Positions 1-5,962 of a DNA stretch of 17,810 nt are shown in pieces; position 1 is the stretch's first letter; each line of letters begins with the position of its first letter. Origin of the DNA: Conexibacter sp. (GTDB taxonomy: Bacteria > Actinomycetota > Thermoleophilia > Solirubrobacterales > Solirubrobacteraceae); contig JAOPZG010000427.1 in the NCBI GenBank assembly GCA_025964215.1, forward strand, positions 1-17,810, in the 5' to 3' direction. The notes beneath the pieces were generated by a model. That model saw only the letters and a list, made by a program, of their open reading frames with translations. It was not told the DNA's origin and ran no database searches. Both the position numbers and the translations under genes were made by a program.

Positions 1-280
1 GGTCGAGGTGGACGAGGTAGCGCTCGCCGGCGGTCTGCAGGTCGACGCGCTCGCCGACCGGGACGACGCGGACCTCGGCGTCGATGAGCTTCTGCAGCGC
101 TCGCTCGGCGCCGGTCTTCGTCAACCCGGTCGACTCACCGGCGCGGCGCTTCGGTCCGAGCTTGCGCTTGACCTGCCGCCCGCCGACGTAGAAGCGGCCG
201 TAGTAGATCTCGCGGCCGTACTTGTCGGTGCGCGTCTCCAGCGAGCCGGTTCCGTGGGCGCGGCGAGGCGAGCTGCTCAT
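1..280 (-). CDS. Tyrosine-type site-specific integrase, N-terminal part (cut by window edge)
   Basis: About 93 residues are visible, reading leftward and open to the window edge. The protein starts MSSSPRRAHGTGSL. It continues with the pattern seen at the start of phage and ICE integrases: GRFYVGGRQVKRKLGPKR, a small beta-sheet arm-site DNA-binding domain at about residues 10-45, then TKTGAERALQKLID leading into the SAM-like core-binding domain. The catalytic domain lies outside the window, so activity cannot be judged. The start ATG (280-278) overlaps the stop of the upstream excisionase gene as ATGA, so the two are translationally coupled. The expected role is integration and excision of the element that ends at the tRNA fragment at 657-698. 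The family call is fairly firm from the N-terminus and neighbours, but the R-K-HxxR-H-Y residues cannot be seen. Confidence 0.8.
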   Translation of the reverse strand, partial: MSSSPRRAHGTGSLETRTDKYGREIYYGRFYVGGRQVKRKLGPKRRAGESTGLTKTGAERALQKLIDAEVRVVPVGERVDLQTAGERYLVHLD

Positions 281-498
281 CGTGCCGGCCCCCGCTCGTG
301 ATCCTCGATCCAGCGCTCGACGGCGCTGAGCTTGAACCGGCGATAGCGACCCACGCGGACGTGCGGGAAGCGGCCGGCGCGGGTCTCGGCGTAGATCCAG
401 CTCGGGTCGACCTCGAGCATCTCGGCGACCTGCTGCGCGGTCATCAGCCGGTTCGCGGCCGACGGCTCGGAGTGATGCTGGGCGGCGTGATCAGACAT
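277..498 (-). CDS. Excisionase-like MerR/Xis-type DNA-binding protein
   Basis: This 73-residue protein carries one compact winged-helix/helix-turn-helix domain. MTAQQVAEMLEVDPSWIYA (residues 19-37) is the helix-turn-helix, followed by the basic wing FPHVRVGRYRRFKLSAVERWI. This is the usual excisionase-family (DNA-binding domain of Xis/MerR type) pattern, where the protein bends DNA at the element's arms and favours excision over integration. It lies directly before the integrase and overlaps it by 4 bp. The start at 498 was chosen because GAGAAG lies 5 nt before it; an internal ATG at residue 19 would still give the complete HTH. A general regulator of the same fold is possible, but the pairing with the integrase favours an Xis role. 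Confidence 0.8.
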   Translation of the reverse strand: MSDHAAQHHSEPSAANRLMTAQQVAEMLEVDPSWIYAETRAGRFPHVRVGRYRRFKLSAVERWIEDHERGPAR

Positions 499-563
499 GA
501 CGCTTCTCAGTCGATGAGGACGCTCGACACCCCTCGTGGGACTTGCTCGATTCGCGGCTCGAT

Positions 564-606
564 CGTGGTCTCGACATGACGAGATCTCCTCTGTCGTGAG
601 ACCACG
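564..606. repeat. 9-bp inverted repeat between excisionase and attachment site
   Basis: CGTGGTCTC (564-572) is repeated exactly in inverse as GAGACCACG (598-606), with 25 bp between. Both arms extend inward to GAC/GTC with a 2-nt offset. It sits between the excisionase start and the tRNA fragment, where integrase or Xis arm-binding sites, or an int/xis operator, would be expected. Its function is inferred from position only. Confidence 0.5.
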
Positions 607-656
607 CCGGCCGCATGGGAACGGGCTTTCAGCCTGAGAAGGCCTATAACAGCTCG

Positions 657-698
657 CTCATAACCCGAAGGTCGCAGGTTCGAATCCTGCCCCCGCTA
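657..698 (+). other. Orphan 3' half of a tRNA (CAU anticodon): attachment-site copy (att)
   Basis: The sequence gives a tRNA from the anticodon loop onward. CTCATAA (657-663, anticodon CAT) is followed by CCCG (3' strand of the anticodon stem). The T-arm is GCAGG-TTCGAAT-CCTGC (674-690), followed by CCCCGCT (691-697, acceptor 3' strand) and A698 (discriminator). No matching 5' acceptor strand (AGCGGGG), D-arm or 5' anticodon strand lies upstream, so this is not a working gene. Integration of a tyrosine-integrase element into the 3' half of a tRNA-Met-type gene leaves exactly such a fragment at the end away from the intact tRNA. The tRNA is on the plus strand, so the element lies to the left, matching the int/xis pair there. 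Confidence 0.8.
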
Positions 699-704
699 CT
701 ACGG

Positions 705-730
705 AAACCCCCTCTCGCCAGGGGGTTTTC
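705..730 (+). terminator. Rho-independent terminator behind the tRNA fragment
   Basis: AAACCCCCT (705-713) pairs with AGGGGGTTT (720-728) around a 6-nt loop, and a short T run ends the structure. It lies 6 nt behind the tRNA 3' end in tRNA orientation, so it is probably the former terminator of the target tRNA gene. Confidence 0.75.
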
Positions 731-958
731 GTGCTTAAGGAGCAGTGTCCGAGTCGGCGAAATCGGCTGTGGGGCAACGTTTGGGGCAACACGACGTTGC
801 CCCAGGGGTGCCGCTGATGGGCTTGGGACTTCGGTGGTGGCGAGCTAGCTTCGGTCAGGCTGCGTGGCGACCGTGCTCGGCTGCGGCGCGCTTGATCTGA
901 AAATGCGCCCCCGCGCCGCTCACACGGCCGGGGGCATGGCCCAAGGAGCGCTAACTCC
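731..958. other. Non-coding patch with GGGGCAAC repeats
   Basis: No gene is visible here. GGGGCAACGT (771-780) and ACGTTGCCCC (794-803) form a perfect 10-bp inverted repeat with a 13-bp loop. The loop holds a further direct copy, GGGGCAAC (783-790). Three copies within 33 bp beside an attachment core look like integrase arm sites or the worn 3' end of an integrase gene. The rest shows nothing until AAGGAG at 943-948, the ribosome-binding site of the next gene. Confidence 0.4.
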
Positions 959-1360
959 ATGGACGAGAAGGACCGTACTTGCTGTGCGCGACTCGAGGTG
1001 CCCGAGCATCTCGTGCCGATCCTGCGGCGGACCGCCGAGGAGGTGCTGGAACGCGCCTGCGACGCGGGCGGCGAATGGGACGACGAGATCCGCGACCGTG
1101 TGCTCGACGCGGCGCGTCTGGTTGAGGTCTTCGACATCGGCGTGCTGGCGCCCGACAGACTTGGCGATCTCGCCGCCCGGGCGTTGGAATGGGCCGAGCC
1201 GCTCGTCACGCCCACGACCCTCGACGATGTCGCGGCGATGGTGGGGCGGGTCGGTCTGGCCCGGGAGCTGATCAAGCTTCGAGACGACGCGCGGGCGATC
1301 GCCGAGGCGCGCCAGGCGACGGCGCGAGGTCGCGCTTGCCGGCCCGCCGACGGAGCGTGA
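959..1360 (+). CDS. Hypothetical acidic protein, tandem paralogue 1
   Basis: This protein of 133 residues is not recognised. It is soluble, acidic and predicted mostly helical, with no signal peptide or membrane segment. AAGGAG lies 10 nt before the ATG, a good ribosome-binding site. Its pattern is LEVPEHL near residue 11, then an acidic helix (EEVLERACD), RALEWAEP, and a C-terminal helix LARELIKLRDDARAIAEARQ. The next gene repeats this order (IPEHL, RAAGWLWP, LLELRDRAVVVAAER), so the pair probably arose by duplication. The stop at 1358-1360 lies just before the next start, suggesting one transcript. The C-terminus after about residue 120 is basic and differs from its neighbour. A chromosomal or element-borne partner protein is equally possible; no function is proposed. 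Confidence 0.6.
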   Translation: MDEKDRTCCARLEVPEHLVPILRRTAEEVLERACDAGGEWDDEIRDRVLDAARLVEVFDIGVLAPDRLGDLAARALEWAEPLVTPTTLDDVAAMVGRVGLARELIKLRDDARAIAEARQATARGRACRPADGA

Positions 1361-1368
1361 GCTCTCTC

Positions 1369-1761
1369 ATGGGGGACGACGTGTCCGAGCGGGAAGAGCA
1401 GGCCGTGCCGATTCCTGAGCATCTGACCGTCTTCGTGCTGGAGGCGATCGAGGAAGCGATCCGTGAGGCGGCCGAGGACTCGGGGTCCTCTGAGACGCGG
1501 CAGGCCGTCATCAAGGCCGTGCACTACTACGACGGGTTCGTGAACAAGTCGCTGACGGCCGGACAGACCGCAGAGCTCGCTCACCGCGCCGCAGGTTGGC
1601 TGTGGCCGCGGTGGCCCAGGACGGTGGAGGAGGCTGATGAAGTGGCCGCGCTGCTGGCGGCGACCCGCGACCTGCTCGAACTACGGGACCGCGCGGTGGT
1701 CGTCGCTGCCGAGCGCGGTGAGCCCGAGGCCGACATCGCGTATGACCATGAGCCGCTGTAG
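1369..1761 (+). CDS. Hypothetical protein, tandem paralogue 2
   Basis: This 130-residue protein of unknown function starts MGDDVSEREEQAVPIPEHL. It is helical, acidic at the N-terminus, and without membrane segments or known motifs. It shares the spacing of PEHL, an acidic helix, a [RA]-A-x-x-W-x-x-P segment and a final L-x-x-L-R-D-x-A helix with the gene before it. An alternative GTG at 1357 would overlap the previous stop as GTGA and add four residues. The GGAG before it is only 1 nt away, so the ATG at 1369 is preferred, though not firmly. It ends 42 bp before the IclR-type regulator and may share its transcript. Confidence 0.6.
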   Translation: MGDDVSEREEQAVPIPEHLTVFVLEAIEEAIREAAEDSGSSETRQAVIKAVHYYDGFVNKSLTAGQTAELAHRAAGWLWPRWPRTVEEADEVAALLAATRDLLELRDRAVVVAAERGEPEADIAYDHEPL

Positions 1762-1803
1762 CCGCGTCTGCCAAGGCTCGGCCGACGCGGGGGTGCGGTA
1801 GCG

Positions 1804-2526
1804 ATGGAGGCGTGGCACGTCGCGCGCACGATGCGCGTGCTGGAGTTGTTGGCCTACAACCCGCTGTCGGCTCCGCAGCTCGCGGAGGCGCTCGGCGCCC
1901 ATCCACGAACCGTCCGACGTGTCGTTGCGCAGCTGGTGGCGGAGGAGTACCTGGTGCGCGGTGACGATTACCGCCGTCGCTACCGGCCGACGATGCGGCT
2001 CGTCGCGCTGGCCGGCCAGACCCTGAGCAACTCGACGGTCGTCCGGCGCGCCAGCCCGTACGTCGCGCTGGCTCACGAGCGCACCGGTGCGGTCGCCGAG
2101 CTGGTGATGCCGAGCTACCAGTCGGTGGTCTGTGTCTTGCGCTGCGACGCAGAGGGCGAGGTGACCGGGCCGGCGGTGCTGGCGGTCGTCCCCGCGCACT
2201 GCAGCGCGGGCGGCAAGGTGCTCCTGGCCTGGCGTGATCGCTGGTGCGACAGCGTCCTGGCTCTGCCGCTGGAGCGACGGACCGACCGCACAATCACCGA
2301 CCCGCTCTCGCTACGCCGGGAGCTCGACGCGATCCGCGCCGACGGCTGGGCGTCTGAGACGGGCGAGGCCGTCGCGGGCAGTCGCAGCGTCGCGGCGCCG
2401 ATCATCGCGACGGGCGAGACCGTCGCCGCCCTGCAGATCGCCGGCGCCGCAGTCGACGACTACGCCGCCCGCCTCGTCGTCAAGACGGCACGGGAGTTGA
2501 GCGATGACTTGCAGGCCGGACCGTGA
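1804..2526 (+). CDS. IclR-family transcriptional regulator
   Basis: This 240-residue protein has the IclR layout. An N-terminal winged helix (about residues 8-65) includes LSAPQLAEALGAHPRTVRRVVAQL, and the recognition helix reads HPRTVRRVVAQL. A GAF-like effector domain follows (about 75-235), containing HCSAGGKVLLAW, LRRELDAIRADGWA and SVAAPII, which match the conserved HxSAxGKaLLA, L..IR..G and S.AaPI blocks of the family. Such proteins act as dimers on nearby operons and sense small aromatic or carboxylic metabolites; the ligand here is unknown. The stop overlaps the next gene's GTG, so the two regulators are probably made together. GGGGGTG about 12 nt before the ATG is a plausible ribosome-binding site. 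No obvious metabolic target operon is adjacent. Confidence 0.85.
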   Translation: MEAWHVARTMRVLELLAYNPLSAPQLAEALGAHPRTVRRVVAQLVAEEYLVRGDDYRRRYRPTMRLVALAGQTLSNSTVVRRASPYVALAHERTGAVAELVMPSYQSVVCVLRCDAEGEVTGPAVLAVVPAHCSAGGKVLLAWRDRWCDSVLALPLERRTDRTITDPLSLRRELDAIRADGWASETGEAVAGSRSVAAPIIATGETVAALQIAGAAVDDYAARLVVKTARELSDDLQAGP

Positions 2527-3020
2527 CCGATCTGGGCGGCGATGTCGACCGGGTCCTCGCTGACGGTCTCGCTCGTCTCGTCGAGGCCGTCATCCACCAC
2601 ACGGCTGCGCTCGCGCGTGCGCACGACGTGACGCCAACCGATGTACGGGCTGTCGGCCTCCTCGCTCGCGCCGGTGAGCTACGACCCGGAGAACTGGCCC
2701 AGGCGCTCGGGATCAGCGCAAGCGGGACCAGCAGCGTCATCAACCGGGTCGTAGCCGCTGGGCTCGTGCGACGCGACAGCGGGCCGGCCAACCAGCACGA
2801 CGTGCGCCTGCGAACCCTCGAGTCCCGAGTCGATCAGTTGCGCCTCGCGCCCGCCAGCCAGGTCGCGGCAGCCTGCGACCTGCTGGACTTGGGCACCGAC
2901 GAGCGCGAGCGGTTCGCCACGTTCGTCCTGCGGTTGGTCGCGCTGATCGAGGCCGACGCTGAGGCACTGCGGCGCACCGCGACGCGCGTCCATGCGGCGG
3001 CGCTCCCGCGCTGGTCCTAG
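2523..3020 (+). CDS. MarR-family transcriptional regulator
   Basis: This 165-residue protein carries a MarR-type winged helix. VTPTDVRAVGLLARAGELRPGELAQALGISASGTSSVINRVVAAGLVRRDSG (about residues 35-87) covers helices 2-4, with the recognition helix at SASGTSSVINRVVAAG. It is flanked by N- and C-terminal dimerisation helices. The usual wing is short here (RRDSGPANQHDVRLRTLESR). It starts with GTG inside the GTGA that ends the IclR gene, so translation is coupled. Two stacked one-component regulators with no enzyme in the same operon is unusual; they may act on each other, on the toxin-antitoxin pair downstream, or on distant genes. Confidence 0.8.
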   Translation: MTDLGGDVDRVLADGLARLVEAVIHHTAALARAHDVTPTDVRAVGLLARAGELRPGELAQALGISASGTSSVINRVVAAGLVRRDSGPANQHDVRLRTLESRVDQLRLAPASQVAAACDLLDLGTDERERFATFVLRLVALIEADAEALRRTATRVHAAALPRWS

Positions 3021-3043
3021 AGACGCGGCGGTCCTGAGAACAC

Positions 3044-3136
3044 GCGTCTGCCACCCGTCAAACGGCTGGCAGAGACGCCTATCGTTGCGCTGGAGCCCAG
3101 TCTTTGCCAGAATTGGCAAGGATGCCAAATTGGCAA
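3044..3136 (+). promoter_or_regulatory. Cluster of three TGCCA/TGGCA palindromes at the start of the toxin-antitoxin operon (operator)
   Basis: Three inverted pairs share the same half-site. The first is TCTGCCA (3047-3053) with TGGCAGA (3067-3073). The second is TTGCCA-GAAT-TGGCAA (3104-3119). The third is TGCCA-AAT-TGGCA (3123-3135). The second and third overlap the candidate start codons. AbiEi-type antitoxins are known to repress their own operon by binding inverted repeats at the promoter, so this is probably the operator of the gene at 3104. No clear -35/-10 pair is visible. Confidence 0.6.
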
Positions 3137-4150
3137 GCATTGGTCTTGGGTCTATCTACCCCGCTGTCAGCCGAGGTGGCGGGGCCGACGACTGTGCTTA
3201 TCCGCCTTGACGACCAGCACCCGACACGCTTCGAGGTGATGCCGGTCGGGGCCCTGACGGGTGACGCCGTCGACGAGGCGCTCGGGCGAGCAACACGTGG
3301 CAAGCGTCGGTCTCTGCTGCTCGTCTATAACCGCAGCTCCCCGGCCAGCCGGCAGCGGCTTCGCGAGGCGGGCTTGTCCTACTTGGGCGCTGATGGTCGG
3401 GTGCTGCTGCAGGCCCCGCCGCTGTACGTCGACCGCGACCGGCCGATGGATCCGCCGCGTGTCGGATGGGATGCCGCGACCAGCGCCCCACTGGCCCGCA
3501 ATCCGTTCGCGGTGCGAAGCAGCCGTGTGGCCCGGCGGCTGCTGCTGCATCCCGAGCGGTCGTGTTCGATCAGCGAGCTGGCGACGCACGTCGAGCTGAG
3601 CGTCGCGGCGGTCTCGCGCGCGGTGCATGCCCTGGACGAGGCGGCGTTGGTCGAGACGGCCACCACGGCAGGCGACGCACGCAGTCGAGAGGTCCGCCTG
3701 CGTCGGCCGATCGAGCTGCTCAACGCGTGGCTGCCGATCTGGCAGAGGCGGCGGGTGCGGCGCGCGACCTGGGACGTCGGCGCCGACGACGTCGAGGGCG
3801 CCATCAAGTTGATGGCCTCGGCGGCGCGCGAGCGAGACGTCGTCTGGGCGCTTGGAGGGCTGGCCGGTGCGGCCGAGGTGACCCGAGCGGTAGAGCCGGC
3901 GAACGTGGCAGTGTGGATCGCTCCGGATGACCTTGATGCTCTCGCCGAGATCCTCATGCCCACGTCGTCGCGCAGCGGCCGCGGCACGTTGCGAATGTCC
4001 GCCGCGCCTGACCCCTGGACGCTCGGCCTGGCGACACGCAGTGACGGGAGACCCGTTGCCGATCCAGTCCAGCTCTGGCTCGACTGCTCGAGCGAAGGCG
4101 AGCGCGCACTCGAGGCCGCTGAGGCTGTAGCAAAGAGGATGGGCTGGTGA
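3104..4150 (+). CDS. AbiEi-like antitoxin / winged-helix regulator of a type IV toxin-antitoxin system
   Basis: This protein has 348 residues from TTG 3104, or 342 from ATG 3122. TTG 3104 has GGAG 8 nt upstream, while ATG 3122 has AAGG directly against it, so the TTG is slightly preferred. Residues about 30-110 form an alpha/beta domain ending LREAGLSYLGADGRVLL, as in many AbiEi relatives. Residues about 139-190 are a winged helix (SISELATHVELSVAAVSRAVHAL). The C-terminal third (LGGLAGAAEV, VAVWIAPDDLDALA, VADPVQLWLDC) matches the AbiEi C-terminal domain pattern, which neutralises the toxin. Its stop overlaps the toxin GTG as GTGA. TGCCA palindromes at the start suggest autorepression. In known type IV systems the antitoxin opposes the toxin's effect rather than binding it. 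The family call rests on pattern and partner, not on a database match. Confidence 0.75.
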   Translation: MPELARMPNWQALVLGLSTPLSAEVAGPTTVLIRLDDQHPTRFEVMPVGALTGDAVDEALGRATRGKRRSLLLVYNRSSPASRQRLREAGLSYLGADGRVLLQAPPLYVDRDRPMDPPRVGWDAATSAPLARNPFAVRSSRVARRLLLHPERSCSISELATHVELSVAAVSRAVHALDEAALVETATTAGDARSREVRLRRPIELLNAWLPIWQRRRVRRATWDVGADDVEGAIKLMASAARERDVVWALGGLAGAAEVTRAVEPANVAVWIAPDDLDALAEILMPTSSRSGRGTLRMSAAPDPWTLGLATRSDGRPVADPVQLWLDCSSEGERALEAAEAVAKRMGW

Positions 4151-4890
4151 AGGTCGTCGCACCGACGCCGCTGGTCGCTGAGGCGGCAGACGTGCTCGCC
4201 GAGTTCCGTGACCTCGTCGTGGAGGTCGGCGCTGCCGCGATCGAGGTCGCGCTCAGCGGTACCGACGTGGCGATCACGCCGACGCGCGATGTTGATGTTG
4301 TCGTGCCCGTCGCGGAAGCGGCGGCGATCGTAAGCGCTCTGGAGGCCGACGGGCTCCGACGCAGCGAGGTCCCGCACGAGCGCCCTTTCACGTGGGTGCG
4401 GCGGGATCTCAAGGTTCAACTCGTACGGACGTTCCATCCGTTCCCACCGGACGTTGCGAGAGCGCTGCCCCAGAACCCGGTCTTCGGCATGGCCAGCGAA
4501 CCGGCAAATCAGGTCGAGGTCGCGTTCGTGTCGGAGCCTCTCCGCTCGCGCTTGCGGTGCGCGAATGCCGCGTGCCTGCTCGCGCTCAAGGAGGCTGCGT
4601 TCGGACGTACGCGGGCAGGCTCAGACCGGGTCGTCCAGCGAGACTTCCACGACGCATTCCTGCTCATCGACGCAGTCCGTGACGACGTACTCCGTGAGTG
4701 GGGCATGGCCGGCCACGAGATCCGTGAACGCGCTCGCCGAGCGATCACCGCGCTGAGCGAAGGCGACGACGCCACCGCCGCGGCCGCCCGGGAGATGGTT
4801 CGACTCGGCCAGGCCGAAAACCAACGGCAGGCCGAGACCCGCGTCCAGCGGGTGGCTCGATCGACGCTTCGGGCCTTGCCGGCGTCGTAA
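4147..4890 (+). CDS. AbiEii-like nucleotidyltransferase toxin
   Basis: This 247-residue protein has a nucleotidyltransferase-fold signature. GAAAIEVALSGTD (residues 28-40) is followed by TRDVDVVV with the metal-binding D48-x-D50, and RRDLKVQLV (85-93) follows. The third acidic position expected near residue 91 is Q here, so D87 may take its place. Further on, LLALKEAAFGRTR (K148) and VQRDFHDAFLLI (R165, D166, D169) match the conserved K and R-D-x-x-D segments of AbiEii/MenT-type toxins. These transfer nucleotides to a cellular target such as tRNA and cause abortive infection or growth arrest. It is coupled to the antitoxin-like gene by GTGA. A long, charged helical C-terminus (about 190-247) ends the protein. 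It may instead be a diverged, non-toxic nucleotidyltransferase. Confidence 0.7.
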   Translation: MKVVAPTPLVAEAADVLAEFRDLVVEVGAAAIEVALSGTDVAITPTRDVDVVVPVAEAAAIVSALEADGLRRSEVPHERPFTWVRRDLKVQLVRTFHPFPPDVARALPQNPVFGMASEPANQVEVAFVSEPLRSRLRCANAACLLALKEAAFGRTRAGSDRVVQRDFHDAFLLIDAVRDDVLREWGMAGHEIRERARRAITALSEGDDATAAAAREMVRLGQAENQRQAETRVQRVARSTLRALPAS

Positions 4891-4900
4891 CAGCGGCTCG

Positions 4901-4922
4901 GCGCAAGCACGGTCACTTGCGC
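4901..4922 (+). terminator. Hairpin after the toxin gene, probable weak terminator
   Basis: GCGCAAG (4901-4907) pairs perfectly with CTTGCGC (4916-4922) over an 8-nt loop, followed by a T-rich but broken tail (ATCTAGTTATTT). It sits 10 nt after the toxin stop and separates that operon from the recombinase. Confidence 0.5.
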
Positions 4923-4924
4923 AT

Positions 4925-4932
4925 CTAGTTAT
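4925..4932. repeat. Partial copy of the inverted 17-bp site
   Basis: CTAGTTAT is identical to eight bases of the right-hand 17-bp site at 9563-9570, and is AT-rich in a GC-rich setting. The rest of the site is not present. It could be a decayed third crossover site or a recombinase-binding half-site in its own leader, or it may be chance. Confidence 0.3.
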
Positions 4933-4939
4933 TTGCGAA

Positions 4940-4960
4940 GGCTGGTCGATCAATCGAGCC
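4940..4960. promoter_or_regulatory. Palindrome upstream of the recombinase gene
   Basis: TCGAT-CA-ATCGA (4946-4957) is a near-perfect palindrome, and the flanks GGCT/GCC extend the symmetry with a small offset. It lies about 50 bp before the recombinase start, so it may be an operator. No promoter boxes are convincing, though CTATAC near 4975 could be a -10. Confidence 0.35.
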
Positions 4961-5004
4961 ATGCCCCACTTTCGCTATACGCGCGCCCGCGGCGTGTGAC
5001 GTCG

Positions 5005-5946
5005 ATGCGCGTCGGTCACGCACGGCGAGAATACGGTCGCTGGCTTCTCGTCACGAAGGATCTCTCGCCGCATACCATCCGCGCATACCAGGGCGACCTC
5101 GCGGCGTTCGAGCGCTATGTGGGTGCGCGGGCAGCCGTGAACAAGATCGACCGAGACTGCTTGGTCGCGTTTATCGAGGAGCAGCAGGCCGCCGGGCTTT
5201 CTCCGCGGTCGATTAGGCGCCGCGCCTCCGGCGTGCGCGGGTTCTGCCGGTGGCTCCTGTTGCGACGGCTCTTGGAGGAAGACCCATGGCTGGGAACGAC
5301 CGTCGCCGTCGGTCGATCGCGAAAGCTGCCGCGAGTCCTGTCGGCGGCCGACCTCGATCGCCTCGTCTCGTTTCTCCGGAGCGCCGCCGACGTCGGGCAG
5401 GCGGACCGACAGCATGTCCTGCGGCGACCACACGAAGCGACGACCCTCCTCGCGGTGGCCCTGATGGTGGCCACCGGCGTACGGGTCAACGAGGTCGTCA
5501 GCATCGAATGTCGGGACATCGACCTGCTCGGCCGGAGCATCCGCATCGTCGGCAAGGGCCGGCGAGAGCGCCACGTCTTCCTCACGAACGAGTGGATCAC
5601 CGGGCTGACCGAGACGTACCTGCGAACGCGTGAGGAACTCGGGCTCGAGCACCCACGTCTCCTGTTCAACCGGCGTCACGGCGCGCTCACCCCGGCGGCG
5701 ATGCGCACGCGGCTCCGCAAGGCCTCGGAGGACGCTGGCGTCCGAGTCCGCGTGACGCCTCACATGCTGCGCCACACCGCGGCGACTCAGCTGATCGAAG
5801 CGGGGGTCGACATCCGATTCATCCAGCGTCTGCTCGGCCACTCGAGCCTGACGACGACTGAGATCTACACGCACGTCTCCGACCGCGCGCTCATGCGGGT
5901 GGTGTCGGATGCGGATGTGCTGGGGAGGTCGATGCAAGTGCGATAA
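5005..5946 (+). CDS. Xer-like tyrosine recombinase, probable DNA invertase of the adjacent segment
   Basis: This 313-residue protein is the usual size for XerC/XerD-type recombinases. The N-terminal SAM-like core-binding domain covers about residues 5-90 (LSPHTIRAYQGDLAAFERYV; LSPRSIRRRASGVRGFCRWLL). The catalytic domain keeps every active-site residue: R160 (TGVRVNE), K184 (VGKGRRER), H253-x-x-R256 (TPHMLRH), H279 (LLGHSS) and nucleophile Y288 (TEIYTHV). The frame is open back to TTG 4933 and an alternative GTG lies at 4996. ATG 5005 was chosen because the family alignment begins just after it; no start has a good ribosome-binding site. The stop TAA (5944-5946) lies inside one of two inverted 17-bp dif-like sites, so this enzyme is the natural candidate to recombine them. 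It probably shares a transcript with the ATP-grasp gene 17 bp downstream. Confidence 0.9.
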   Translation: MRVGHARREYGRWLLVTKDLSPHTIRAYQGDLAAFERYVGARAAVNKIDRDCLVAFIEEQQAAGLSPRSIRRRASGVRGFCRWLLLRRLLEEDPWLGTTVAVGRSRKLPRVLSAADLDRLVSFLRSAADVGQADRQHVLRRPHEATTLLAVALMVATGVRVNEVVSIECRDIDLLGRSIRIVGKGRRERHVFLTNEWITGLTETYLRTREELGLEHPRLLFNRRHGALTPAAMRTRLRKASEDAGVRVRVTPHMLRHTAATQLIEAGVDIRFIQRLLGHSSLTTTEIYTHVSDRALMRVVSDADVLGRSMQVR

Positions 5947-5958
5947 CTAGGAATTATC
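5942..5958 (+). repeat. Left 17-bp inverted site, dif-like, with ribosome-binding sequence
   Basis: GATAACTAGGAATTATC recurs exactly, on the opposite strand, at 9555-9571. The arms GATAA and TTATC are mutually inverted around the asymmetric 7-bp centre CTAGGAA, the architecture of tyrosine-recombinase crossover sites; ATAA...TTAT is also the inner core of XerCD dif sites. The site contains the recombinase stop codon and the AGGA (5949-5952) that precedes the ATP-grasp start by 10 nt. Confidence 0.8.
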
Positions 5959-5962
5959 ACGC

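Noticed and set aside
8..579. Plus-strand frames across the integrase/excisionase region
   Set aside because: They lie opposite the minus-strand integrase and Xis genes, whose domain patterns are clear; the plus-strand proteins match nothing.
658..1584. Minus-strand frame ending in GAGFEPATFGL
   Set aside because: This ending is the well-known false translation of the antisense strand of a tRNA 3' end. The rest is the shadow of the two small plus-strand genes.
5942..5958. Chromosomal dif site with housekeeping XerC/XerD
   Set aside because: A chromosomal dif is a single site with a 6-bp centre and usually unlinked xer genes. Here there are two inverted copies with a 7-bp centre beside one recombinase.
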